DNA from: VRUE01 sp963745915
GTDB lineage: Bacteria > Actinomycetota > Thermoleophilia > Solirubrobacterales > 70-9
Direction: 5' to 3'
DNA: 64,000 bases
NCBI GenBank assembly: GCA_963745915.1
Contig: CAVUZA010000002.1
Span: forward strand, 434,001 to 498,000
Both the position numbers and the translations under genes were made by a program. The notes under the pieces were generated by a model. The model saw only the letters and a program-made list of their open reading frames with translations. It was not told where the DNA came from and did not search any database. Shown one piece after another: positions 22,566 to 30,635 of the stretch. How positions within the stretch are numbered: the stretch's first letter is position 1; every line of letters begins with the position of its first letter.

Positions 22566-23833
22566 CCGAAGATCGCCAGGTGTAGCAGGCCGGCGCCGAA
22601 GCCGAGCACGGCGCCGTGCAGGTAGAGCAGCCACTCATCCTCGCGCATCGCGGTGCGCAGCATCTCGGAGAAGTCTGCCGGGTCCATGAGCCGCATGCGA
22701 GCGGCGACGAACTCGCGGATGCCGTCGCTCTGGGCGGCGTTGAACTCGGGGTCGGCGAGCGGCGCCACGGTGTGGTCGGCGGCCTCGACCGCGACCGAGG
22801 CGCGGATCGCGTCGTAGTCGCGAGCGCCGACGGCGACCCGCACGGCGGGACGGGCGCGGCCGACTGCGCGGTCGACCGCCGGCCGCAGGGCGGACTCGAG
22901 CAACTGGCGGGTGCGGTCGGAGTTGGGTCCGTTCATCAGGTCCTCGGCCATGTTGCCCATCGTCACGATGTCGCCGGCGATGATGTCGGCGTAGACGCCG
23001 GCGACCTCGGGCTGGCGCTGCAGGAAGAGGCCCTGGATGGTGAAGCGGCCGAGGCGCCGCGGCCGCACCGGCTCGAAGATCATGCGGATGCCGAGCAGGT
23101 TGGTCGTGTAGCCGATCAGCACGCCGGCGATCGGCAGCACCCACCAATGGGTCAGGACCAACTCGGTGACGAAGGCGGTCGGGATGCCGAGCAGGAAGCC
23201 GAAGAAGAAGCCGAAGTTGACGATGAAGCGCAGCTCGCGGCGGCCGACCTCGAGGAAGATCCGGTTGGCCAGCTCCGGGTTGGCCTCGATGCGGCGGATC
23301 ACCATCAGCTTGACGTCGATCAGGTCGTCGGCGTGGGCGCCGATCTCGTCGGTGATCGCGTGGACGATCTCCGGCAGCTGCTCCTCGACCCGGGCGTGGA
23401 CGGCGGCGCGCACGCGGGGCGGCAGGTCGTGCCAGAGCTGCGGGCGCTCGCGCTCCATGATCCGCTCGACCACCTCGTGGATGTCGCCGCGGGCCGAGGC
23501 GAGGATCTGCTCGGCGATCGCCTCGGAGTCGAGCTGGCTGTAGAAGTCGGCGGCGCCGCCGAGCTTGGCGATCCCCTTGTCGACGGCGATCGAGCCCATC
23601 TTGGCGGCGCGCGAGGGGACGATCCCCTGCCAGCCGATGCCGCCCCGGCCGAGGCCGGGGATTTGCTGGATGCGGCGCGGCAGGACGTTGACCAGCGGCG
23701 CCAGGCCGGGCACCTGGAAGCCGGCGAAGCGCACCGGGTAGAAGAGCATCCAGACGCCGCTCCAGTTGGTGACGTAGCCGATCGCCCCGGTGAAGAGCGG
23801 GATCGTGATCAGGCTTAGCGTCGTGCTGTCCAT
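22562..23833 (-). CDS. DUF445 family membrane protein
   Basis: 423 residues. The start ITIPLFTGAIGYVTNWSGVWMLFYPV is the DUF445 hallmark, with a repeat of the same type later (IAGVLIGYTTNLLGIRMIFEPVRP), giving two symmetrical halves each with a membrane helix and a long soluble arm. A final helix (YLHGAVLGFGAGLLHLAIFG) closes it. Function unknown; probably a membrane scaffold. It is the first gene of a minus-strand run and starts 39 bases from the divergent acyl-CoA dehydrogenase. Confidence 0.85.
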   Translation of the reverse strand: MDSTTLSLITIPLFTGAIGYVTNWSGVWMLFYPVRFAGFQVPGLAPLVNVLPRRIQQIPGLGRGGIGWQGIVPSRAAKMGSIAVDKGIAKLGGAADFYSQLDSEAIAEQILASARGDIHEVVERIMERERPQLWHDLPPRVRAAVHARVEEQLPEIVHAITDEIGAHADDLIDVKLMVIRRIEANPELANRIFLEVGRRELRFIVNFGFFFGFLLGIPTAFVTELVLTHWWVLPIAGVLIGYTTNLLGIRMIFEPVRPRRLGRFTIQGLFLQRQPEVAGVYADIIAGDIVTMGNMAEDLMNGPNSDRTRQLLESALRPAVDRAVGRARPAVRVAVGARDYDAIRASVAVEAADHTVAPLADPEFNAAQSDGIREFVAARMRLMDPADFSEMLRTAMREDEWLLYLHGAVLGFGAGLLHLAIFG

Positions 23834-23872
23834 GGCGGCGGCGGATCGGCGATGATGTGCGGCGGTGCAGGG

Positions 23873-25051
23873 ATGACGGTAATCAAGGACAGCGGGGCGC
23901 GCGCGACGCTGCCGCCCTTCGGCGAGGAGCACGGCGAGCTGCGCGAGACGGTCAGCCGCTTCGTCGCCAGCGAGATCGCGCCGCATGTGGACGAGTGGGA
24001 GGCGGCGCGCGAGTTCCCGCGCGAGCTGTACAGGCGCTGCGCCGAGCTCGGCTTCCTCGGCCTGAAGTTCCCGGAGGAGTACGGCGGCCAGGGCGGGACC
24101 CACCTGCACGACGCGATCTGGGTCGAGGAGCTGGCCCGCAGCGGCGGCTCGGGCGGGGTGGCGGCCGGGCTCAACGCCCACACCTCGATCGCGATGCCGC
24201 CGATCTTCAACTTCGGCAGCGAGGAGCAGAAGCAGCGCTGGCTGGTGCCGGGGATCGCCGGCGAGAAGATCGGCGCGCTGGGGATCACCGAGCCGGGGGC
24301 CGGCTCCGACGTCGCCGGGATCGCGACCACGGCGCGGCGGGTCGAGGGCGGCTACGTCGTCAACGGGTCGAAGACCTTCATCACAAACGGGGTGCGCGCC
24401 GACTTCCTCGTCTGCGCCTGTAAGACGACCGAGGAGGGCGGCCACGGCGGCATCTCCTTCCTCGTCCTCGAGCGCGAGATGCCCGGCTACGAGGTGGCCC
24501 GGAAGCTGGAGAAGATGGGCTGGCACGCCTCCGACACCGGCGAGCTCTCCTTCACCGACGTCGAGGTGCCGGCCGAGAACCTGCTCGGCGAGGAGAACGG
24601 CGGCTTCAAGCTGATCATGGCCAATTTCGCCTGGGAGCGGCTGCTGATGGCGATCGGCGCGGTCGGCGCGATGCAGCGCCTGATCGAGACCACGGTCGCC
24701 TACGCGCTCGAGCGCGAAGCCTTCGGCCGCCCGATCGGCAAGTTCCAGGCGATCCGCCACCAGGTCGCCGAGATGGCGACCAAGGCCGAGTCCTCCCGCG
24801 CCCTCACCTACAACGCCCTGCGCCTCTTCCACGAAGGCCACGACTGCATCAAGGACGTCACCATGGCCAAGCTGATCACCCAGCGCGCCGTCCTCGAGAT
24901 CGCCGACCAGTCCCTCCAGATCCACGGCGGCTACGGCTACATGCGCGAGTACGGCATCGAGCGCGCCGTCCGCGACGCCCGCCTAGGCCCAATCGGCGGC
25001 GGCACCGACGAGGTGATGAAGGAGATCCTGGGGAAGTTGATGGGGTTGTAG
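23873..25051 (+). CDS. Acyl-CoA dehydrogenase, target of island integration
   Basis: 392 residues; ATG 23873 chosen over an upstream ATG pair because the protein then starts like its relatives. Family motifs as in the copy at 15623: GFLGLKFPEEYGGQGGTHLHD, LGITEPGAGSDVAGIATTARR, YVVNGSKTFITNGVRADFLV, EKMGWHASDTGELSF, LEREAFGRPIGKFQ, SLQIHGGYGYMREYGIERAVRDARL. The glutamate in YGIER is the likely base. The last 36 bases are repeated, with four differences, at 30581-30616 on the far side of the island, so its 3' end seems to be an integration site. Confidence 0.93.
   Translation: MTVIKDSGARATLPPFGEEHGELRETVSRFVASEIAPHVDEWEAAREFPRELYRRCAELGFLGLKFPEEYGGQGGTHLHDAIWVEELARSGGSGGVAAGLNAHTSIAMPPIFNFGSEEQKQRWLVPGIAGEKIGALGITEPGAGSDVAGIATTARRVEGGYVVNGSKTFITNGVRADFLVCACKTTEEGGHGGISFLVLEREMPGYEVARKLEKMGWHASDTGELSFTDVEVPAENLLGEENGGFKLIMANFAWERLLMAIGAVGAMQRLIETTVAYALEREAFGRPIGKFQAIRHQVAEMATKAESSRALTYNALRLFHEGHDCIKDVTMAKLITQRAVLEIADQSLQIHGGYGYMREYGIERAVRDARLGPIGGGTDEVMKEILGKLMGL
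25016..25051 (+). repeat. attL-like direct repeat (3' end of acyl-CoA dehydrogenase)
   Basis: Thirty-two of 36 bases match 30581-30616 in direct orientation, including an unbroken CTGGGGAAGTTGATGGGG. Both copies encode MKEILGKLMGL and a stop. It marks the left edge of the island. Confidence 0.75.
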
Positions 25052-25064
25052 GTGCGGTCGCTGG

Positions 25065-25109
25065 TCGATGAAGCTTTGTACGCGCCATATGCGTACAAAG
25101 CTTCATCGA
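25065..25109. repeat. Perfect 19-bp inverted repeat at the left island edge
   Basis: TCGATGAAGCTTTGTACGC and its exact complement flank GCCATAT. It begins 13 bases after the acyl-CoA dehydrogenase stop, so it may terminate that gene, bind the recombinase, or be another scattered palindrome. The loop region resembles the GCATATGC centre of the palindrome at 15537. Confidence 0.75.
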
Positions 25110-25171
25110 ACGGTGGTGCGCAGTGCGTGACTGATGCGGCTGGCCAGGTTCGGGACCGCGTAGAGCCTCCA

Positions 25172-25378
25172 CTACTCCTCCGCGAACTCGGCCAGCGTTT
25201 CGCGACCGCCGGTGAGCAGATCGAGATCGCCGGTCCGCTTGCGCCGCACGACCTCGGCCTCGAACACCTCGGCGTCGCGCTTGCGACCGACCGCCTTCGA
25301 GCGCTCGCGGCCCTGGTGGTCGCGCCAGCGCACCCGCCAAACCGCGCCGCCCTTCCGCTCCACCCTTTCGAGGCTCAT
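25172..25378 (-). pseudogene. Tyrosine integrase, N-terminal fragment
   Basis: 68 residues beginning MSLERVERKGGAVWRVRWRD with later RDAEVFEAEVVRRKRTGDL. This is the arm-type DNA-binding start of phage/ICE tyrosine recombinases (three strands and a helix). The catalytic domain with the R-H-R-Y residues is absent: the frame stops after LAEFAEE, and only about 120 bases remain before the island edge. Its place beside attL fits an integrase gene that lost its 3' part. Confidence 0.7.
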
Positions 25379-25387
25379 CGCATCCTC

Positions 25388-25747
25388 CTATCCGTCGCTC
25401 GACTGGTCGAGCAGAGCACGCAAGCCGCCGTTGGGAACCTTGCTCCTCGACCCTCGCAACCTCTCAGGCCGGGCAGGAGGCTCAGCGGCAAGGGTCCGCT
25501 CCCCGATCCAACGCTCCAACTCGCCGGGCTGGACCCGGAGCCGGTTGCAGAGCCGCGCCGCCCGCAACTCGCCGCGCGCAATCGCCCGGTAGACCGCCCG
25601 ACGTGACAGGCCGCAGACGCGGGCAACCTCCTCCGGGGAGAGCAGCGCCTCGAAATCGCTGTGGTGGTGGTCGGGCAATTTCCTCTGCACCTGCTGTCCG
25701 AGAAAGAGGAGGAATGCCCCGCTTTCTTTGTTAAGAAATCGCCCCAT
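25388..25747 (-). CDS. Excisionase-type helix-turn-helix protein
   Basis: ATG 25747 gives 119 residues; a GTG at 25690 is an alternative start. The segment LLSPEEVARVCGLSRRAVYRAIARGELRAARLCNRLRVQPGELERWI is the helix-turn-helix_17/excisionase pattern, which usually bends att DNA or regulates the integrase. It lies nine bases upstream of the integrase fragment on the same strand, as expected for an xis-int pair. The N-terminal 45 residues are of unclear reality. Confidence 0.7.
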   Translation of the reverse strand: MGRFLNKESGAFLLFLGQQVQRKLPDHHHSDFEALLSPEEVARVCGLSRRAVYRAIARGELRAARLCNRLRVQPGELERWIGERTLAAEPPARPERLRGSRSKVPNGGLRALLDQSSDG

Positions 25748-26103
25748 CCGCCCGCGCGGACACATTCGGCCGGGCCTCCATTCGGGCGGCCGCCGCACGG
25801 CGAAGACGTGCCAAAATCGGCCGCCGGAGGCCCGGCCGAAGTCACCGCCACCGAACCACCAAAGCATTTTCTGATTTTGTGGATCAGCAAAGTGCGGCCC
25901 AGGCACCGAACCGGGGGGTTCATAATGTGTCGGCGGTTCGGGGTTGGAGTTTCGACTACCGAAGAGAGACCCCGAAACGCCTTCTCGCGAGGATCGGCCG
26001 TCTTGTCGTTCGGGGCCGATGCTTCTCAGCTCTCGAAGCTGGTTCTTCTGGCTTCTAATTTTGATCTTGCCTTTGGGTGATTTGAGTTCGCTGAAACCGC
26101 CCG
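25748..26103. other. Gap between the excisionase and XRE genes
   Basis: About 356 bases. The minus-strand frame of the excisionase stays open through most of it, but the predicted peptide is rich in Pro, Gly, Arg and Trp and resembles no family, so I take it as untranslated. No clear hairpin or promoter was recognised. Confidence 0.4.
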
Positions 26104-26406
26104 TCAATCCTCAGCATTTCCCCGCCCGTCCGCCTCGACCGCGAACCCGCCCGGTCGAAACGCCCCCGGCTCCCAGGCGATGCCCTCGACCAGGTCGCAC
26201 ACCGAAACGCCGAGCCCGGCAGCGAGCTTGATCAGCGTGTCAACCCGGGCAATCCGCTCGCCGCGCTCGATCTGGCCAACCGCCGTGCGGTGCAGTCCCG
26301 CCTGGAAGCTCAACTCTTCCTGCGAGAGACCGACTCGCTTGCACTGGCGGCGCAGGATTCGTCCAAGCTCAGTCTTCAACCCCAGCGAGACAACAGCGCC
26401 ACTCAC
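26104..26406 (-). CDS. XRE family transcriptional regulator
   Basis: 100 residues from a GTG at 26406 overlapping the stop of the upstream gene (GTGA). HTH of the Cro/CI type: LGRILRRQCKRVGLSQEELSFQAGLHRTAVGQIERGERIARVDTLIKLAAGLGVSVCDLVEGI. A 20-residue tail follows. Translation coupled to the winged-helix-like gene suggests the pair acts together. A likely regulator of the island. Confidence 0.88.
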   Translation of the reverse strand: MSGAVVSLGLKTELGRILRRQCKRVGLSQEELSFQAGLHRTAVGQIERGERIARVDTLIKLAAGLGVSVCDLVEGIAWEPGAFRPGGFAVEADGRGNAED

Positions 26407-26687
26407 GACACGCCCCCGACAAGCTCTTCGAAGCGGATAGCAGCCCGACTGGTAGCGATGCGCCGGCAGTCGCAAGAGAGCAACCCATCGCGGCTCAATT
26501 CCCGCACAGCGCGCTCTACGGCATCCTGACCGGCCTCCTGCCGGTCGGCTTCGACCCGAAGCGCAAGCTCCAGAATCGTCAGCTGCGCCGGATGGAGGAC
26601 AAGAACCTGCGTGAGGACCGAGCGTTCCATGATCTCGTCCTCCTGGGCGGGCGCAAGCGCGCGCCGCTGGATATCGTCGTCGTGCAT
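26403..26687 (-). CDS. Winged-helix-like small protein
   Basis: ATG 26687 gives 94 residues; the longer upstream frame has no family resemblance. MERSVLTQVLVLHPAQLTILELALRV, then DAVERAVRELSRDGLLSCDCRRIATSRAAIRFEELV, has the helix-helix-wing rhythm of a winged-helix domain, with a GLL turn before the wing. I do not recognise a named family. It shares a stop-start overlap with the XRE gene. Confidence 0.55.
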   Translation of the reverse strand: MHDDDIQRRALAPAQEDEIMERSVLTQVLVLHPAQLTILELALRVEADRQEAGQDAVERAVRELSRDGLLSCDCRRIATSRAAIRFEELVGGVS

Positions 26688-26809
26688 GGGAAGTACCCCT
26701 TCCTGTGCCACGCCCCCGGCTGTTCGCTCAGCGCGGGGGCACTTTTCTTCGGATCGCCAGAGCCTAGCATCTACTGAGCACATATCGCTACTGTTTCGTA
26801 TTCTAGCCC

Positions 26810-27079
26810 ATGTCGCTCGCGTCTGAAAGCGTCCCAACCGCGATGCGCCGCTCCGATCAACCCCAGCCCGCCCTAGGCAAAGCAATCCGCCAGCTTCGCC
26901 AAACGCGCGGCATCACCCAGGAAGACCTCGCCCACGAGGCCGACATCACGACCGGCACCCTCTCCCTGATCGAGCGCGGCCACGCCAACCCGACCTGGGG
27001 CACCGTCAAAGGCATCGCCTCTGCCCTGGGCGTCTCAATGGGCGAGCTAGGCCGACTGGCCGATCGCCACGAGCATTAG
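26810..27079 (+). CDS. XRE family transcriptional regulator
   Basis: 89 residues. Cro/CI HTH: LGKAIRQLRQTRGITQEDLAHEADITTGTLSLIERGHANPTWGTVKGIASALGVSMGELGRLADRHE. It is divergent from the 94-residue gene and points towards the end of the ABC-3C operon. TATTCT at 26799-26804 sits five bases before the ATG and might be a -10 box of a leaderless message. It could regulate itself and the divergent pair. Confidence 0.85.
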   Translation: MSLASESVPTAMRRSDQPQPALGKAIRQLRQTRGITQEDLAHEADITTGTLSLIERGHANPTWGTVKGIASALGVSMGELGRLADRHEH

Positions 27080-27125
27080 CTCAGCAACTCAGCAGAGACG
27101 CAGTAGCTGCGAAGCTCAAGCCACC

Positions 27126-28901
27126 TTAGAACCGCATGCCGAACAAGCCACCGTCGTCTCCCTCGTCGGAAAGCTCAAGGCGTACATGGGAACGGAAATC
27201 GATCTCCTCGGGGAGTTCATCCCACGGCACCGCATCGGAATTCAGGCAACAGATGTACTGAAAACCACATTCGCGAGACTTGCGCTCGGCCAGTGCCAAG
27301 CCCTTGGCGACCTGTCGCTCGTCAACACCATCAAAGATGGTGCTGTCATGGATGAGGAAACCAGGACCGGAACCTTTCTCAGCCCATAGCTCAGCCATCA
27401 TGAGGTCATAGCAGAACACCATCATCTCCTGAACCCCCTGGCTTGCTCCTGCTTGAATGTCGATGCGCATAGTGAGGCCACCTATCTCGGATACGCCAAG
27501 CGCAAACTCCCCAGGCTCTTCATATAGCTCCGCAGTATTCGCGCCGAAAATATCTACAGCTTTACTCCACCGATCGCGGCGATCCTGAAAATCTGCGCGT
27601 GCATCAATCGCGTGTTGATCTCGCTGAAGGCGTAGCTCTGCCAACTCGGAATCAAATCCTCGAAGCTGCTCAAGCTGAGCATTGACATGCCCAAGCTCCT
27701 CCATAGTCTGGTTTTGTCTCTCTTGGAGTCGCAGATACTCGCTCAGAGCCCCATGCTCCTGAAGAACAGTGAGCAAGTCCGCTCGACGGACCGACAACTC
27801 CTCGATCTCACCGTCACGCTCCGCAATCAAAGCTTCCAAGCGCTCAAGCTCACCGCCTAGGTATGCCTGGCGGCTAGCAAAAATGCTCTGATGAAACTCC
27901 TGTACATCACGCAGTCTTTGGCTCAGGCGCTCTGAAAAATAGATCTCAGCCTCGGCATACATTGCCTCAATGGCGCTCGGATCAGCCGGTCGCTCACCCT
28001 CCAAAGCCGCCCGATTGAAATCTAGGAGTTCGCGATCTATCACATTCTCGTTAGAGAGATCGTGGATTGACTTGGTGATTTCGCTTGCCTCACGCTCCAA
28101 CTCCTCATACTGAGGATGAACCTGAAACGAATGGAGCTGCTCATCGGCCTTTCTTATCCGCCGCTCAAGGTTGATCTTCATCGCCTCTAGCTGACCCTCA
28201 AGGTCGCCAGGCTGGCGTTCCGTTCCTGCGTTTACATCAGCGCTTCGTCGCCACGCTTCGATTGCCTTTCTGGCATCGCGAAGCTTCTCCTCTCGCTGTC
28301 GCAGAAGCTCGCCTTTTCTCACGAACTCCCAGTCAAGTCCCAAGAGAAACGAGGTCGATAGCTGTCGATTCCAACTTGGCTGATTGCGAAAGTGAGCGAA
28401 CGGATCACTAAAGGCGTCGCGCCCGCGGCGTGCGAAATACGGAAGCAGCGCACGTACCGTCGGACTGTAAGACTCCTCTGCCAACTCCGGCGACACCCCG
28501 AAGACAAGCCATCCCAGAAGACTCTTCCAAGCATCTAGGCCCAAATAGGGACGGTCCCCATCCGGATCTCGACGGACGTCTATCGGCCACGAGTCGCTGG
28601 TGTGATCAAGCCATACCCGATTGGGGTCCGTCGTACCACGTGACACCGACAGTCGTTCACTCTCCACGTCTACATCTGCGAAGAACGTCCATCCCTCCAG
28701 CCCAGAAGTCGAGAGAGTCGAGCGGCCGAGGTCAGCGCCAAGAAGAAAATGGACGATCTCAACGAGAGAACTCTTTCCTGAGCCGTTCCTCGAATCGCGC
28801 TCACCGGCCTCCTCGCTTCGCTCTGCTAGCACGACATTGAATCCAGGCTCAAACACTGCGTCCTTAAAGGACGCTTTCGATGCTCCAATCCTTCTAATCA
28901 T
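27126..28901 (-). CDS. ABC-3C system ATPase (DUF2326 type, SMC-like)
   Basis: 591 residues. Walker A RNGSGKSSLVEIVHFLLG near residue 40; a long coiled-coil middle (about 200-440, with LRQREEKLRDARKAIEAW and ERLEALIAERDGEIEEL); and the closing head half with FLIHDSTIFDGVDERQ as the Walker B region. This is the architecture of the SMC/RecN-like ATPase of ABC-three-component conflict systems, which also need a small middle component and a C-terminal-domain protein, both encoded next door. It overlaps the middle-component gene by eight bases. GC is clearly lower than in the host genes, a sign of transfer. Confidence 0.82.
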   Translation of the reverse strand: MIRRIGASKASFKDAVFEPGFNVVLAERSEEAGERDSRNGSGKSSLVEIVHFLLGADLGRSTLSTSGLEGWTFFADVDVESERLSVSRGTTDPNRVWLDHTSDSWPIDVRRDPDGDRPYLGLDAWKSLLGWLVFGVSPELAEESYSPTVRALLPYFARRGRDAFSDPFAHFRNQPSWNRQLSTSFLLGLDWEFVRKGELLRQREEKLRDARKAIEAWRRSADVNAGTERQPGDLEGQLEAMKINLERRIRKADEQLHSFQVHPQYEELEREASEITKSIHDLSNENVIDRELLDFNRAALEGERPADPSAIEAMYAEAEIYFSERLSQRLRDVQEFHQSIFASRQAYLGGELERLEALIAERDGEIEELSVRRADLLTVLQEHGALSEYLRLQERQNQTMEELGHVNAQLEQLRGFDSELAELRLQRDQHAIDARADFQDRRDRWSKAVDIFGANTAELYEEPGEFALGVSEIGGLTMRIDIQAGASQGVQEMMVFCYDLMMAELWAEKGSGPGFLIHDSTIFDGVDERQVAKGLALAERKSRECGFQYICCLNSDAVPWDELPEEIDFRSHVRLELSDEGDDGGLFGMRF

Positions 28902-29124
28902 GGGGGATCCTAGTTACAAACTTATCCTGCATTGCAATTGCCTTTATGGAATACAAAAAGCTCAACGTCAAACAAAACTGGTCAAACGAACGGACCTCGG
29001 TCGTGTCGCGCGCAACGGTCCATAGTCGGCTCACCGTTTGAGGCTCTTGCAGATGCGTCAGAAGTGAACCTCCAAGAACAAGGAGAGAACGATCAAACTT
29101 CAGGTGCTTATTGGGGAGAATCAT
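28894..29124 (-). CDS. ABC-3C system middle component
   Basis: 76 residues starting MILPNKHLKFDRSLLVLGGSLL, followed by LQEPQTVSRLWTVARD and FCLTLSFLYSIKAIAMQDKF. The LLPNKH...SLL, P-TVS-LW and F-L-L-LY-I patterns match the small middle component (type 6 by my recollection) of ABC-3C systems, a winged-helix-like adaptor between ATPase and effector. Overlaps on both sides (ATGA upstream, eight bases downstream) make the operon tight. Confidence 0.75.
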   Translation of the reverse strand: MILPNKHLKFDRSLLVLGGSLLTHLQEPQTVSRLWTVARDTTEVRSFDQFCLTLSFLYSIKAIAMQDKFVTRIPHD

Positions 29125-30029
29125 CGCTCAAAAATGTCGCAAAGCTGAAAGTAATACGCGATGATCGCTACGGCGGCCCAATACTCTTTCGTTGGAGGCT
29201 GATAGTCGCCAGCTACATTATTGACAAGCGCTCCAAAGATAGCGTCCGCGTCACCGTCTAGATGATCCCGGAACTCGTCATACTTCTCCTTCAGCACGGT
29301 TGCTACACGCTGTGAAAACCTGGGGTCAACGTTTTTAGAAACGTAGTGTTCGACCGTTGAAACCACCGGGTTGGATGCCGTGATCAGCAGGCGCACGCTC
29401 TCATCGAGTTCGTTTCTATCCATCTTATCCTCGATACCCACACGGCCAAGATCTTCATCAAGGTTTGGAATTGGCTGGTCGCGAACGTAGTTGAGAAGCG
29501 TCCTAACCTCGGCGTCGGTAGCTCCAGTTACTTCTCTCAAGATAGGAGGGGGACCAAACAGATCGTTTCGATCCTCCAGAGACAATTCCTTAGTCTTTTG
29601 CCAAAGTGCTTCACGACCCCAACGGTCGATCTCGATGGTCGGATTGTCACCCTTCAGTCCTTGGAGGTGTGCGACGACCTGAGGTGGTAGGCCATGCTGG
29701 GCAGAACTAAAAACAAACACCCATTCTTTGAGGTCTTCTCCCCAGCGCGCCTTGGCCCCCTCGAAATCGTCCGTGATCTTCGTGATCGTTTGGGCACTCG
29801 TGAGACTCTCGGGTGCATACACTTGAAAGCAAGTGCCAGACTTTGGAAGCCAGCCATCACACTTCCAGTCGCCTTCCTTCCCAGCGGGCTTGACCTTCAT
29901 GAATGTCGAATCCACCTTTTCCATGATCTCCTCGAAAAACGACTGAAACTCAATCCCCGTCTTCTCGGCACATGCAAGCCGAAAATTCAGGAACTGCCAC
30001 GCTAGAACGACTTCTTCCTTCGTCATCAC
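29121..30029 (-). CDS. ABC-3C system C-terminal-domain protein (effector/sensor)
   Basis: 302 residues, first gene of the operon. The N-terminal half has KPAGKEGDWKCDGWLPKSGTCFQVYAPESLTSAQTITKI, which resembles a degenerate restriction-endonuclease-like fold (D...Q-Y-A region). The C-terminal half, NELDESVRLLITASNPVVSTVEHYV and YQPPTKEYWAAVAIIAYYFQLCDIFER, fits the ABC-3C C-terminal domain that links the effector to the ATPase. By family logic it should cut or bind nucleic acid when the ATPase senses invading DNA; this is inferred, not shown. Confidence 0.7.
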   Translation of the reverse strand: MMTKEEVVLAWQFLNFRLACAEKTGIEFQSFFEEIMEKVDSTFMKVKPAGKEGDWKCDGWLPKSGTCFQVYAPESLTSAQTITKITDDFEGAKARWGEDLKEWVFVFSSAQHGLPPQVVAHLQGLKGDNPTIEIDRWGREALWQKTKELSLEDRNDLFGPPPILREVTGATDAEVRTLLNYVRDQPIPNLDEDLGRVGIEDKMDRNELDESVRLLITASNPVVSTVEHYVSKNVDPRFSQRVATVLKEKYDEFRDHLDGDADAIFGALVNNVAGDYQPPTKEYWAAVAIIAYYFQLCDIFER

Positions 30030-30580
30030 GCGGGAAGCCCAGGGAAGGGGCTCAGGGCGTTATGAGCTTGGCCGGAAGACATCGCTGCGATTGGGTCCAA
30101 GATAGCGGGAGGCCCGGAGGGGCCATTCAATTGCGTCGAAAGCCGTGCCAAGGGCCCGTCTGAGGCGGGAGCGGTTCGCCTCCGGACGCAGCGACCAGCC
30201 AGCTTGGCTTGCATGGAGTTGTCGGGCTATCTCGGGCACCTGGTTGCACGCGGATGGGTCGTTAACTCCCCCGCCGCCTCCCCAGTGCAGCTATGGAGCA
30301 GGGGAATCTTTGGGAACGACCGAGTAGCTGGACCCTATATCGCAAGCTAAAACGAAGCCCTGGCACCGAGCTGGCGATGCCGCTCTTTGCGAGCCGAATG
30401 AGGACGCCGGCGGTCCCGTTGGCGCTAACGGCCAGTCAGTTTCCGACACGATTCGGACACATCAGGCAGCCCACCCGCGATCACGGCTGGCCGTCGCCCC
30501 CATCCCCGAACAGGTTGATTTGCTGGGCGTCCGTGCCCTCCGATGATCCCGCGTGCCCTCCCGTCCCGCCCTCGGAACTC
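30030..30580. other. Intergenic stretch between ABC-3C and the right repeat
   Basis: About 550 bases. Open frames exist on both strands but their products have no sensible composition, and none has a good ribosome site. It should contain the ABC-3C promoter near 30030-30080. I see no other feature. Confidence 0.5.
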
Positions 30581-30616
30581 ATGAAGGAGATTCTGGGGAA
30601 GTTGATGGGGCTGTGA
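30581..30616 (+). repeat. attR-like direct repeat
   Basis: Second copy of the acyl-CoA dehydrogenase 3' end (see 25016-25051), again encoding MKEILGKLMGL and a stop, here without the rest of the gene. The four differences are at third codon positions or in the stop codon. Confidence 0.75.
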
Positions 30617-30635
30617 AGCTTGGGTCGAAAGACCC

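Larger units (their letters stand above)
25016..30616. mobile_element. Integrated island with integrase remnant and ABC-3C system
   Basis: Bounded by the direct repeats at 25016-25051 and 30581-30616. Inside are an integrase N-terminal fragment, an excisionase-type HTH, two XRE regulators, a winged-helix-like protein and a three-gene ABC-3C operon. The ABC-3C part is clearly lower in GC than the flanks. No complete integrase is left, so the element is probably not able to move on its own. Confidence 0.7.

Noticed and set aside
30293..30616. 107-codon frame ending in MKEILGKLMGL
   Set aside because: Only the last 11 residues resemble a protein, and these come from the attR-like repeat. The rest has no family likeness and no ribosome site.
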